This document shows positions 28,133 to 35,791 of a DNA stretch of 35,791 nucleotides, one piece after another. Origin of the DNA: Ectothiorhodospiraceae bacterium. GTDB lineage: Bacteria; Pseudomonadota; Gammaproteobacteria; Nitrococcales; Aquisalimonadaceae. Below the pieces are notes generated by a model. The model made no database searches and was not told the origin of the DNA. It saw nothing but the letters and a program-made list of their open reading frames with translations. Position 1 is the first letter of the stretch. Every line of letters starts with the position of its first letter. The stretch is from positions 1-35,791 of the forward strand of contig SLLM01000170.1 of the NCBI GenBank assembly GCA_007134055.1. Direction: 5' to 3'. Both the position numbers and the translations under genes were made by a program.

Positions 28133-28256
28133 CGCGATGCTTGTCCTGTCTGCGGGTCCTGCACGGTGATAATTGTTGCCGCTCCGTCCGGAACAGACAA
28201 GTTCCGGTCCCTTTCGTGATCGTAAGCAGGTCGGTTATCTGTTGAGCTTGGTGACC

Positions 28257-29507
28257 ATGCGCTACTCGGTATGGCAACTCGTCAAGCAGGGTCTCAGGGG
28301 GCACACGGGCTGGCCGCGCATGTGGCGTGACCCGCAGCCGAAATCCTCCTATGACGTGGTGATCGTCGGCGGTGGCGGGCACGGTCTGGCCACCGCCTAC
28401 TACCTGGCGCGCGAGCACGGGATCCGCAACGTCGCCGTGCTGGAGAAGGGCTGGATCGGCGGCGGCAACGTCGGTCGCAATACCACCATCATCCGCTCCA
28501 ACTACCTGCTGGGGGCCAACCTGCACTTCTACGAGTACGCCATGAAGCTGTGGGAGGGGTTGGAGCGGGAACTCAATTTCAACACCATGGTGAGCCAGCG
28601 CGGCGTGCTCAACCTGTTCCACTCGGATGCCCAGCGGGATGCCTATGCCCGGCGGGGCAACGCCATGCGTCTTGCCGGAGTGGACGCGGAACTTCTCGAC
28701 GTCGATGGAGTGCGCGCCCTGGTACCGATGCTGGACCTGGACAATGCCCGCTTTCCGGTGCTGGGCGGGCTGCTGCAGCCGCGGGGCGGGACCGTGCGGC
28801 ACGATGCCGTCGCCTGGGGCTACGCCCGGGCGGCGGACGCGCTCGGCGTGGATATCATCCAGAACTGCGAGGTGACGGGGATTCGCCGCGACCAGGGCCG
28901 GGTGACGGGGGTTGATACCACCCGTGGCTTCATGGCTACCCCCAGGGTCGCTGCGGCCGTGGCCGGCCATACGAGCCGGGTCGCCGACATGGCGGGCCTG
29001 CGGCTGCCTGTGGAGAGCCACGTCCTGCAAGCGTTCGTCACCGAGGGTGTCAAGCCGTTGCTGGATACGGTGATGACCTTCGGCGCCGGGCATTTCTACG
29101 TCAGCCAGTCGGACAAGGGCGGGCTGGTATTCGGCGGCGACCTGGACGGCTACAACTCCTATGCCCAGCGTGGCAATCTGCCGGCCATGGAGGATGTCAT
29201 GGCCGGGGGCATGGCGGTACTGCCGGTGATGGGCCGCCTGCGGGTCCTGCGGCAATGGGGGGGCGTGGTGGATATGACCATGGATGGCAGCCCCATCATT
29301 ACCTGCACCGATGTGCCCGGTTTCTATCTCAACGGCGGCTGGTGCTATGGCGGATTCAAGGCTACCCCCGCTTCGGGCTGGTGCTTCGCCCACACCATCG
29401 CCCGGGACGAGCCCCACCCGCTGTCCGCCGCCTTTACCATCGACCGGTTCCACGAAGGTCGCCTGCTGGATGAAAAGGGAGTGGGGCCGAATCCATGGAT
29501 ACAGTGA
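28257..29507 (+). CDS. soxB: Sarcosine oxidase beta subunit
   Basis: YDVVIVGGGGHGLATAYYLAREHGIRNVAVLEKGWIGGGNVGRNTTIIRSNYL; C-terminal GGWCYGGFKATPASGWCFAH. Confidence 0.93.
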   Translation: MRYSVWQLVKQGLRGHTGWPRMWRDPQPKSSYDVVIVGGGGHGLATAYYLAREHGIRNVAVLEKGWIGGGNVGRNTTIIRSNYLLGANLHFYEYAMKLWEGLERELNFNTMVSQRGVLNLFHSDAQRDAYARRGNAMRLAGVDAELLDVDGVRALVPMLDLDNARFPVLGGLLQPRGGTVRHDAVAWGYARAADALGVDIIQNCEVTGIRRDQGRVTGVDTTRGFMATPRVAAAVAGHTSRVADMAGLRLPVESHVLQAFVTEGVKPLLDTVMTFGAGHFYVSQSDKGGLVFGGDLDGYNSYAQRGNLPAMEDVMAGGMAVLPVMGRLRVLRQWGGVVDMTMDGSPIITCTDVPGFYLNGGWCYGGFKATPASGWCFAHTIARDEPHPLSAAFTIDRFHEGRLLDEKGVGPNPWIQ

Positions 29508-29546
29508 CCGTGCGCCGGCATTCCGATGCCGGCGGGGAGTACCTGC

Positions 29547-29819
29547 ATGCATCGCATTGACTGTCCCTGGTGCGGTTTGCGCGACGAGGCGGAGTTCCAG
29601 TACCAGGGTGATGCCTCGGTGGCACCGCCGCCCCTGGAGGGCGACATCGACGAGGCGATGGCCGCAGTGTATCTGAGGGAGAACCCGCGCGGCTGGCATC
29701 AGGAATGGTGGCATCACGTCGCCGGATGTCGACAGTACGTCCGCGTGCTGCGGCACACCGGGAGCCATGAGGTCGCCGCCACCGGCTGGCCGGACTCGCG
29801 ACTGGAGCCACCGGCATGA
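29547..29819 (+). CDS. soxD: Sarcosine oxidase delta subunit
   Basis: IDCPWCGLRDEAEFQYQGDA ... EWWHHVAGCRQYVRVLRHT zinc-binding delta family. Confidence 0.92.
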   Translation: MHRIDCPWCGLRDEAEFQYQGDASVAPPPLEGDIDEAMAAVYLRENPRGWHQEWWHHVAGCRQYVRVLRHTGSHEVAATGWPDSRLEPPA

Positions 29820-32803
29820 GCATGGTGCAACCGGATCGCCTGGAGAGCGGGGGCACGATCGATCGTGGTCGCCCGTTGACCGTGAACTTTGACGGTCGCC
29901 CCTATCCCGGTTACGCCGGCGATACCCTCGCCTCCCTGCTGCTGGCCAACGGCGTGCGGCTGGTCGGGCGCAGTTTCAAGTACCATCGCCCCCGGGGCGT
30001 GCTCGGGGCGGGTGCCGAGGAGCCCAATGCCCTGGTGGAGCTTGGCGTCGGCGCGCGGCGGGAACCCAATACCCGCGCGACCCTGGTGGAGGCGGTTGAC
30101 GGTCTGGTGGCCCGTAGCCAGAATCGCTTCCCGTCCCTGCGCCACGATCTGCTCGCGGTCAACGGCCTTGCCCACCGTTTCCTGGTGGCCGGGTTCTATT
30201 ACAAGACCTTCATGTGGCCGGCGTCGTTCTGGGAATCGGTCTACGAGCGGCAGATCCGGCGGGCGGCAGGCCTGGGCCGTGCCGCTGCGGCTCCCGATCC
30301 GGATCGCTATGAACACGTCCATGCCCATGCCGATGTCGTGATTGCCGGTGCCGGGGCCGCCGGTCTGCAGGCGGCGCTTGCCGCAGCCGCAGGCGGCGCC
30401 CGGGTACTGCTGCTGGAAGCGGACCGTTGCCCAGGCGGACGGCTTGCCTGGGAGCGGGCGTCCGTGAACGGGCGCCCGGCCGCGCACTGGGTGGCGGATA
30501 CCGTCTCCCGCCTGGAGGGCATGGACAACGTCCGGATTCTGCGGCGCACGACGCTTACCAGCGTCTATGACCACGGGGTGACCAGTGCTCTGGAGCAGGT
30601 CGCCGGCGACCCTGCCGGCAGCGACCCCGCTCTGCCGCGGCAGCGGCTGTGGATCATTCGCGGCCGGCGGCTCATCGTGGCCAGCGGGGCACTCGAGAGA
30701 CCGCTGGTGTTCGATGACAACGATCGGCCCGGGGTCATGCTGGCCGCCGCAGTGCGCAGCTATGTCAATCGCTACGCGGTAGCCCCGGGCCGGAGTTTCC
30801 TGGTAGCGACCACCGGCGACGATGCCTACCGTACCGCGTTCGATCTGCAGGATGCCGGGCGCACGGTGGTGGCGGTGGCGGATGCCCGGCCCCACGCCGG
30901 AGCCATGGCGGAAGCGGCCCGGGAGCGCGGTATCCGGGTGGTCAACGATGCCCTGCCGGCGCGTGCCCTGGGTCGGTTGCAGCTTCGTGGTGTTCGCCTG
31001 CAGAACGGCAATGGTGCGCCGCTGGAGGAGTTGGCCTGCGACTGCCTCGCGGTCTCCGGTGGCTTCAGTCCGGATCTGACACTCAGCACCCAGATGGGAG
31101 AGCGCCCGGTCTGGAGTGAAACCCTGGGTTGCTTCCTGCCGCCGCCGACGACGGATCAGCCCGTGGAGGTGGTCGGTGCCGCCGCCGGTGTGCTCGAACT
31201 GCAGGCGGCGTTCTCCGGGGCTGTGGATGCCGGTGCCCGCGCCGCTGCGGCCGTGGGCTACCCGGTGCCCGCGGACATGCCTCCCGCGACCGCCGGCAGC
31301 AGCGCGCCATCGGATGCGCCAGCGTTGCCGGTTCGCTGTCCGGGACGGGGCAAGGCCTTCGTGGACTTCCAGAACGATGTCACCGCCGACGACGTGCGCC
31401 TGGCCAACCAGGAAGGGTTCGCCAGCGTGGAGCACCTGAAACGCTACACCACCCTGGGCATGGGGACGGACCAGGGCAAGACCTCCGGCGTCAATGGCCT
31501 GCTGCTGCTTGCCCGGGAGCAGGGGCGGCCCCCGGAGCAAGTGGGCACCACACGGTTCCGGCCGCCGGCGGTACCGGTTGCGGTCGGCGCCTATGCCGGT
31601 CACCGCACCGGACGTGCGTTCGCGCCCATACGCCGGACGGCAATGGACGGCTGGCACCGGAGAAGCGGTGCGAGCTTCATCGAGGCCGGTCACTGGCTGC
31701 GGCCGAGCTGCTACCCACGAGGAGATGAGGACATCGCCGGGGCTACCTGGCGCGAGGCGCTGGCGGTGCGCACGGGTGTCGGCATCTGCGATGTGTCCAC
31801 CCTCGGCAAGATCGACGTGATGGGACCTGACGCCGCCGAGTTCCTGACCCGGCTCTATATCAATGGTTTCCGCAAGCTTGCGGTGGGCCGGGTCCGCTAC
31901 GGGGCCATGCTGCGGCCGGACGGGCACCTGCTGGATGACGGCACCACATCACGGTTTGCCGAAGACCATTTCGTGACTACCACGACGACGGCCAATGCCG
32001 CCCGGGTTCTGGCACACATGGAGTATCACGCCCAGGTCGCGTGGCCGGACCTCGATGTTGCGGTGTGCTCGGCGACCGAGCAGTGGGCGACCATGGCGGT
32101 TGCCGGCCCGCGCAGCCGGGAGACCCTGCAGCTGGCGTTCCCGGATGCCGACCTCTCCGACGAGGCGTTACCCTTCATGGGTTTTCTGGAACTGGACGGC
32201 GGCGGCTTTCCGCTGCGGGTGTTCCGGATCAGTTTTTCCGGGGAACTGGCCTACGAAGTCAGTGTACCCTGGGGCCATGGCGAGCCTATCTGGTGCCGAA
32301 TCATGGCGGCCGGTGCGCCCTTCGATATAACACCCTACGGTACCGAGGCACTCAGCGTGCTGCGGATCGAAAAGGGACATCCCGCCGGCCCCGAACTGGA
32401 CGGCCGTACCACGGCCGCCGACATCGGCCTGGGGGAGATGTTCGCAAAGCAGAAGACGGGCTTCGTGGGCCGGCTTCTGGCTACCCGGCCCGGTCTCGCG
32501 GATCCGCACAGACCGCGCCTGGTGGGGCTCAGGCCGGTAGATCCGGCGGGCCGCCTTCGCGGGGGTGCCCACCTGGTTGCGGATGCGAAGGGATGCGGCA
32601 TCGAGGACAGCCAGGGCTGGCTCTCCTCCGTCTGCCACAGCCCGCAAGTGGAATCATGGATTGCATTGGGCTTTCTCGCCGACGGTGCCCGTCGCACCGG
32701 CGAGGTGCTGCATGCGGTGTTTCCGCTCCGGGGGGAGACGGTCGCCGTGGAAGTGTGTTCACCGTGTTTCGTGGATCCGGAGGGGAGTCGGCTCCGTGGC
32801 TGA
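29816..32803 (+). CDS. soxA: Sarcosine oxidase alpha subunit
   Basis: N-terminal 2Fe-2S-like fold, ADVVIAGAGAAGLQAALAAAAGGARVLLLEAD, C-terminal GcvT/aminomethyltransferase domain; ATGA overlap with soxD. Confidence 0.94.
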   Translation: MSMVQPDRLESGGTIDRGRPLTVNFDGRPYPGYAGDTLASLLLANGVRLVGRSFKYHRPRGVLGAGAEEPNALVELGVGARREPNTRATLVEAVDGLVARSQNRFPSLRHDLLAVNGLAHRFLVAGFYYKTFMWPASFWESVYERQIRRAAGLGRAAAAPDPDRYEHVHAHADVVIAGAGAAGLQAALAAAAGGARVLLLEADRCPGGRLAWERASVNGRPAAHWVADTVSRLEGMDNVRILRRTTLTSVYDHGVTSALEQVAGDPAGSDPALPRQRLWIIRGRRLIVASGALERPLVFDDNDRPGVMLAAAVRSYVNRYAVAPGRSFLVATTGDDAYRTAFDLQDAGRTVVAVADARPHAGAMAEAARERGIRVVNDALPARALGRLQLRGVRLQNGNGAPLEELACDCLAVSGGFSPDLTLSTQMGERPVWSETLGCFLPPPTTDQPVEVVGAAAGVLELQAAFSGAVDAGARAAAAVGYPVPADMPPATAGSSAPSDAPALPVRCPGRGKAFVDFQNDVTADDVRLANQEGFASVEHLKRYTTLGMGTDQGKTSGVNGLLLLAREQGRPPEQVGTTRFRPPAVPVAVGAYAGHRTGRAFAPIRRTAMDGWHRRSGASFIEAGHWLRPSCYPRGDEDIAGATWREALAVRTGVGICDVSTLGKIDVMGPDAAEFLTRLYINGFRKLAVGRVRYGAMLRPDGHLLDDGTTSRFAEDHFVTTTTTANAARVLAHMEYHAQVAWPDLDVAVCSATEQWATMAVAGPRSRETLQLAFPDADLSDEALPFMGFLELDGGGFPLRVFRISFSGELAYEVSVPWGHGEPIWCRIMAAGAPFDITPYGTEALSVLRIEKGHPAGPELDGRTTAADIGLGEMFAKQKTGFVGRLLATRPGLADPHRPRLVGLRPVDPAGRLRGGAHLVADAKGCGIEDSQGWLSSVCHSPQVESWIALGFLADGARRTGEVLHAVFPLRGETVAVEVCSPCFVDPEGSRLRG

Positions 32804-33383
32804 TCGACAAGTGCGTTACCCACTGGATGAGTTGGAGCTGAAGCCCCGGGGTGATGGCGGAGCGCCGCTGGAGGTCGCCCATCTGCGTGGTGTCGCCTGC
32901 TGCCAGGTTGTGGCCAGGCGTGGCTGCGAGCAGGCCGTGCAGCGGAGTCTGGGCGTTGTCACCGAACCGGGCCGGGCTGTGCGTGCCGGGGATGTGACAC
33001 TGCTGCCACTGGCGCCCCGGCAATGGCTGCTCATGGCACCCCACGGTCGCGATGGCGCACTTGCCCGTGAGACCGCCCGCCGGCTGTCCGGGGTTGGCCA
33101 TGTCAGCGATCAGGGGCATGGCCGGGTGCTGTTCCGCGTTGCGGGAAATGCGGCGACGGAGCTGCTGACCAGGGGCTGCCGCCTGGACCTGGACCCGGTG
33201 GCCGCGCCCCCGGGGTTTGTTGCCCAGACCACGATGGCCGATGTTGGTGTACTCATGCACCGGGTCGAGCGGAATGTCTTCCACCTGCTGCTCTATCCCG
33301 GATATGCCCGCTCATTCTGGGACTGGTTGCGCGAGACCGCCGCACCAATGCAGCCCGAACTACGCGAGGGAATCCTGAGCTGA
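32796..33383 (+). CDS. soxG: Sarcosine oxidase gamma subunit
   Basis: Position after soxA with 8-bp overlap, gamma-family pattern (VAHLRGVACCQVVARRG, AAPPGFVAQTTMADVGVLMHRVERNVFHLLLYPGYARSFWDWL); GTG start. Confidence 0.85.
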   Translation: MADRQVRYPLDELELKPRGDGGAPLEVAHLRGVACCQVVARRGCEQAVQRSLGVVTEPGRAVRAGDVTLLPLAPRQWLLMAPHGRDGALARETARRLSGVGHVSDQGHGRVLFRVAGNAATELLTRGCRLDLDPVAAPPGFVAQTTMADVGVLMHRVERNVFHLLLYPGYARSFWDWLRETAAPMQPELREGILS

Positions 33384-34234
33384 TGGAATGCCAGTCGCCC
33401 GTCCTGATACTCAAGCTGACCTGTGCCGATCGGCCGGGGATCGTCGCCGCCGTCTCCGGGCTGATCGCCGAGCACGGCGGCAACATTCTCGAGAGTTCGC
33501 AGTTCGATGACCTGCGTACGGGACAGTTTTTCATGCGGGTCCGGTTCACCCTGGAGGAGGCCGACCGGTTCGCCTTCTTCTTCCGGCCCGTGGCAACACG
33601 CTTCGCCATGCGCTGGGATGTTCAGCGGGAGGACGTCCGTGGCCGGGTCCTCATCCTGGTTTCCCGGTTCGACCATTGCCTGGTGGACCTGCTCTACCGC
33701 TGGCGCACCGGATCGATGCCCATGAATGTGGCGGGGATCGTGTCGAACCACGAGGTGACACGGCCGATCGCCGAACTGCACGAGCTGCCGTTCCACCACC
33801 TGCCGGTCACCCCGGAGAACAAGGCCGAGCAGGAGGCGCGGCTACTCGCCCTGGTGGAATCGACCGGTACGGACCTGGTGGTCCTGGCCCGCTACATGCA
33901 GATCCTGTCGGACTCCCTGTCCAACCGGCTGTTCGGCAAGGTGATCAATATCCATCACTCCTTCCTGCCCGGATTCAAGGGCGCTCGTCCCTATCACCAG
34001 GCGCACGAACGCGGCGTCAAGCTGATCGGCGCAACGGCGCATTACGTGACACCGGATCTGGACGAGGGGCCGATCATCGCGCAGGAAGTTGACCGGGTGG
34101 ATCACGCGCATGAGCCGGAAGATCTGGTGGAGATCGGACAGAATCTGGAATGCCAGGCCCTTGCCCGGGCCGTGCGCTGGCACCTGGAGCACCGGGTGTT
34201 GCTCAACGGTTCGAAGACCGTCGTATTCAGCTGA
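33383..34234 (+). CDS. purU: Formyltetrahydrofolate deformylase
   Basis: ACT domain LTCADRPGIVAAVSGLIAEHGGNI; INIHHSFLPGFKGARPYHQAHERGVKLIGATAHYVTPDLDEGPIIAQEV; TGATG overlap with soxG. Confidence 0.95.
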   Translation: MECQSPVLILKLTCADRPGIVAAVSGLIAEHGGNILESSQFDDLRTGQFFMRVRFTLEEADRFAFFFRPVATRFAMRWDVQREDVRGRVLILVSRFDHCLVDLLYRWRTGSMPMNVAGIVSNHEVTRPIAELHELPFHHLPVTPENKAEQEARLLALVESTGTDLVVLARYMQILSDSLSNRLFGKVINIHHSFLPGFKGARPYHQAHERGVKLIGATAHYVTPDLDEGPIIAQEVDRVDHAHEPEDLVEIGQNLECQALARAVRWHLEHRVLLNGSKTVVFS

Positions 34235-34265
34235 ACAGTGCCCGCGCCAGCCGCTGTCCGCCTCC

Positions 34266-35138
34266 TTACCCAGGCGTGGCCCGCAACCTGCCGAGCAACC
34301 GTTGCAGTGCCGCGTCCGTGAGGCGGTTTTCCTCGTAGACCGGCTGCACTTCCGGGAGCATGCGACGGAGCTCCCGGATCCGGCGCTCCTCCGCCGGATG
34401 CGTGGACAGGAACTCCGGTGGCCGGCCGCCTTCACTGCGCTCGCCCATCGCCTGCCAGAAGCGCACCGACTCCGCCGGGTCATACCCGGCCCTGGCCATG
34501 TAGCGGACTGCGAGCTCGTCGGCTTCCAGTTCGTGGGCGCGGGAGTAGGGCATGATGACGCCGTAGACGACCCCGGCTCCCAGCACCCCGGCGATTTCCC
34601 CGGCCCGTGCCACGTCGCCGATCTGCAGCGCGGTTTCGAGCGCGTGCAGGCCGATGGCGGTGGCCCGCTGGGCACTCACGCGCCTGGCCCCGTGGCGGGC
34701 GTTGACGTGTCCCACCTCGTGGCCCATCACCGCGGCGAGCTGGGCGTCGTTCTCCATGACCTCCAGGATGCCGGTATAGAAACCGACCTTGCCGCCGGGC
34801 AGGGCAAAGGCGTTGATGGCGGGGTCCTCGAACAGGGCGAATTCCCAGTCCTCGTCCGGGTTGCCGCCGGCATCGACGATCCGCTGTCCCACCGTCTGCA
34901 GTCGTTCGTTGGCGGCGGTATCGTCGGAGAGGGTGAGTTCGTCCTTGATGTCCTGCCAGGCGGCCTCGCCCATGGCGCGCTCCTCGGCGGGGGAAATCAT
35001 GGCGATGGAGCCCAGGCGGTCGGCCACGTCGGTGGACGTGCAGCCGGCGAGCGCGAAGCCCCCCGTGGCGCCGACCAGGTAGACCAGGAACTGGCGCCGG
35101 TGCGGATCCTCGGCGTGGTGACAGCAATGCTCGGTCAT
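34266..35138 (-). CDS. M48 family metalloprotease, predicted Tat-exported lipoprotein
   Basis: RRQFLVYLVGATGGFALAGC (twin-arginine + lipobox), HEVGHVNARHGARR zinc motif, ELEADELAVRYMARAGYDP. Confidence 0.88.
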   Translation of the reverse strand: MTEHCCHHAEDPHRRQFLVYLVGATGGFALAGCTSTDVADRLGSIAMISPAEERAMGEAAWQDIKDELTLSDDTAANERLQTVGQRIVDAGGNPDEDWEFALFEDPAINAFALPGGKVGFYTGILEVMENDAQLAAVMGHEVGHVNARHGARRVSAQRATAIGLHALETALQIGDVARAGEIAGVLGAGVVYGVIMPYSRAHELEADELAVRYMARAGYDPAESVRFWQAMGERSEGGRPPEFLSTHPAEERRIRELRRMLPEVQPVYEENRLTDAALQRLLGRLRATPG

Positions 35139-35415
35139 GGCGTCGTCTCTCATGGCGGCAGCCGGTGCTGGCCGGCAACACGTTTCCCGACCATCCCCTG
35201 ATTCTGCCATATTCTGCGGTGGTTGCAGGATGCATTCCGGGGTCCGGGTGTGGGTCGGGGCCCGATGCGGCGGTTGATCCCGCAGGATGGCTCCGCAGTC
35301 CGTGTGGCCGGATCAGCCGCCGGCGCGGTACTGCACCGGTTCCCGGCGCCTTGCCGGCGGGCCGGGTTGTGCAGGAACTGGTATCGTGGGGGAATCTCAT
35401 TCTAGGAGAAGTCAG

Positions 35416-35791
35416 GTGAGCGACGACGATCACACATGGTTGCGAGTCGGGTGCCGGCTGGAAATGGAGTTCGCCGTGTCGAGCCCGATGGTGCTGGTGC
35501 TGCGGCCGCGCAGCGGGCTGCGGCAGTGGGTGGCCCGGGAGCAGTACTCCATATACCCGCCGACGGCGGTAACCGAGTACACGGATCTCTACGGCAACCT
35601 GTGCCAGCGGCTGCTGGCGGCGCCCGGTCCGTTGCAGGTGGATGTCCGCACCGAGGTGCGTGTCCCCGCCCGGGCCGGGAAGGCCCCCGGGGCGCCGTTT
35701 GTCCCGGTGGACCAGCTGCCGGAGGAGGTTCTCGTGTACCTCGCGCCCAGCCGCTACTGTGAATCCGATCGTCTTGGTGCGGACGCCGCCA
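35416..35791 (+). CDS. Transglutaminase-like family protein, N-terminal fragment (runs off window end)
   Basis: Hand translation from GTG 35416: VSDDDHTWLRVGCRLEMEFAVSSPMVLVLRPRSGLRQWVAREQYSIYPPTAVTEYTDLYGNLCQRLLAAPGPLQVDVRTEVRVP...FVPVDQLPEEVLVYLAPSRYCESDRLG; open to end; AGGAG upstream. Confidence 0.75.
   Translation, partial: MSDDDHTWLRVGCRLEMEFAVSSPMVLVLRPRSGLRQWVAREQYSIYPPTAVTEYTDLYGNLCQRLLAAPGPLQVDVRTEVRVPARAGKAPGAPFVPVDQLPEEVLVYLAPSRYCESDRLGADAA

Noticed and set aside
27567-31927. 733-aa and 737-aa minus-strand ORFs across the sarcosine oxidase genes
   Set aside because: Shadow ORFs from codon-position GC bias; the plus-strand genes are unambiguous
28257-33383. Sulfur-oxidation soxABDG genes
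   Set aside because: Motifs identify heterotetrameric sarcosine oxidase; only the gene names coincide
1-35791. CRISPR arrays, transposons, integrases or prophage genes
   Set aside because: No regularly spaced direct repeats, transposase, integrase or phage-like reading frames were seen by eye

Overview
GC-rich, gammaproteobacterial-looking, densely coded chromosomal window with no tRNA, rRNA, CRISPR array or transposase that I could see. Block 1 (about 0.5-12.2 kb) is a sulfur-oxidation locus: a SoeABC-type cytoplasmic sulfite:quinone oxidoreductase (molybdopterin + FeS + NrfD/DmsC-like membrane subunit), a SulP anion transporter, an ETHE1-like persulfide dioxygenase on the opposite strand, flavocytochrome c sulfide dehydrogenase (FccA-like monoheme cytochrome + FccB), a YeeE/TsuA-type transporter, a single-chain SoxY-SoxZ fusion carrier, and a translationally coupled small membrane protein. 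Block 2 (12.2-25.2 kb) is mixed housekeeping and accessory: MtaD-like amidohydrolase, small membrane protein, class II aldolase-like protein, fused indolepyruvate ferredoxin oxidoreductase, degenerate GGDEF protein, PhaB-like acetoacetyl-CoA reductase, peptide deformylase, pirin, membrane protein, DnaQ-type exonuclease, and a CNB/CBS/DUF294 nucleotidyltransferase-like protein. Block 3 (25.3-34.2 kb) is an osmolyte/one-carbon locus: BCCT transporter with a clear terminator, GlxA/GbdR-type AraC regulator, heterotetrameric sarcosine oxidase (beta-delta-alpha-gamma) and formyltetrahydrofolate deformylase. The window ends with a Tat/lipobox M48 metalloprotease and a truncated transglutaminase-type N-terminal region. 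The most interesting candidate system is the lone SoxYZ fusion (a single cysteine, now internal rather than C-terminal) sitting with Fcc, TsuA-like transporter, PDO and Soe genes but without SoxAX/B/CD or Dsr genes in the window.
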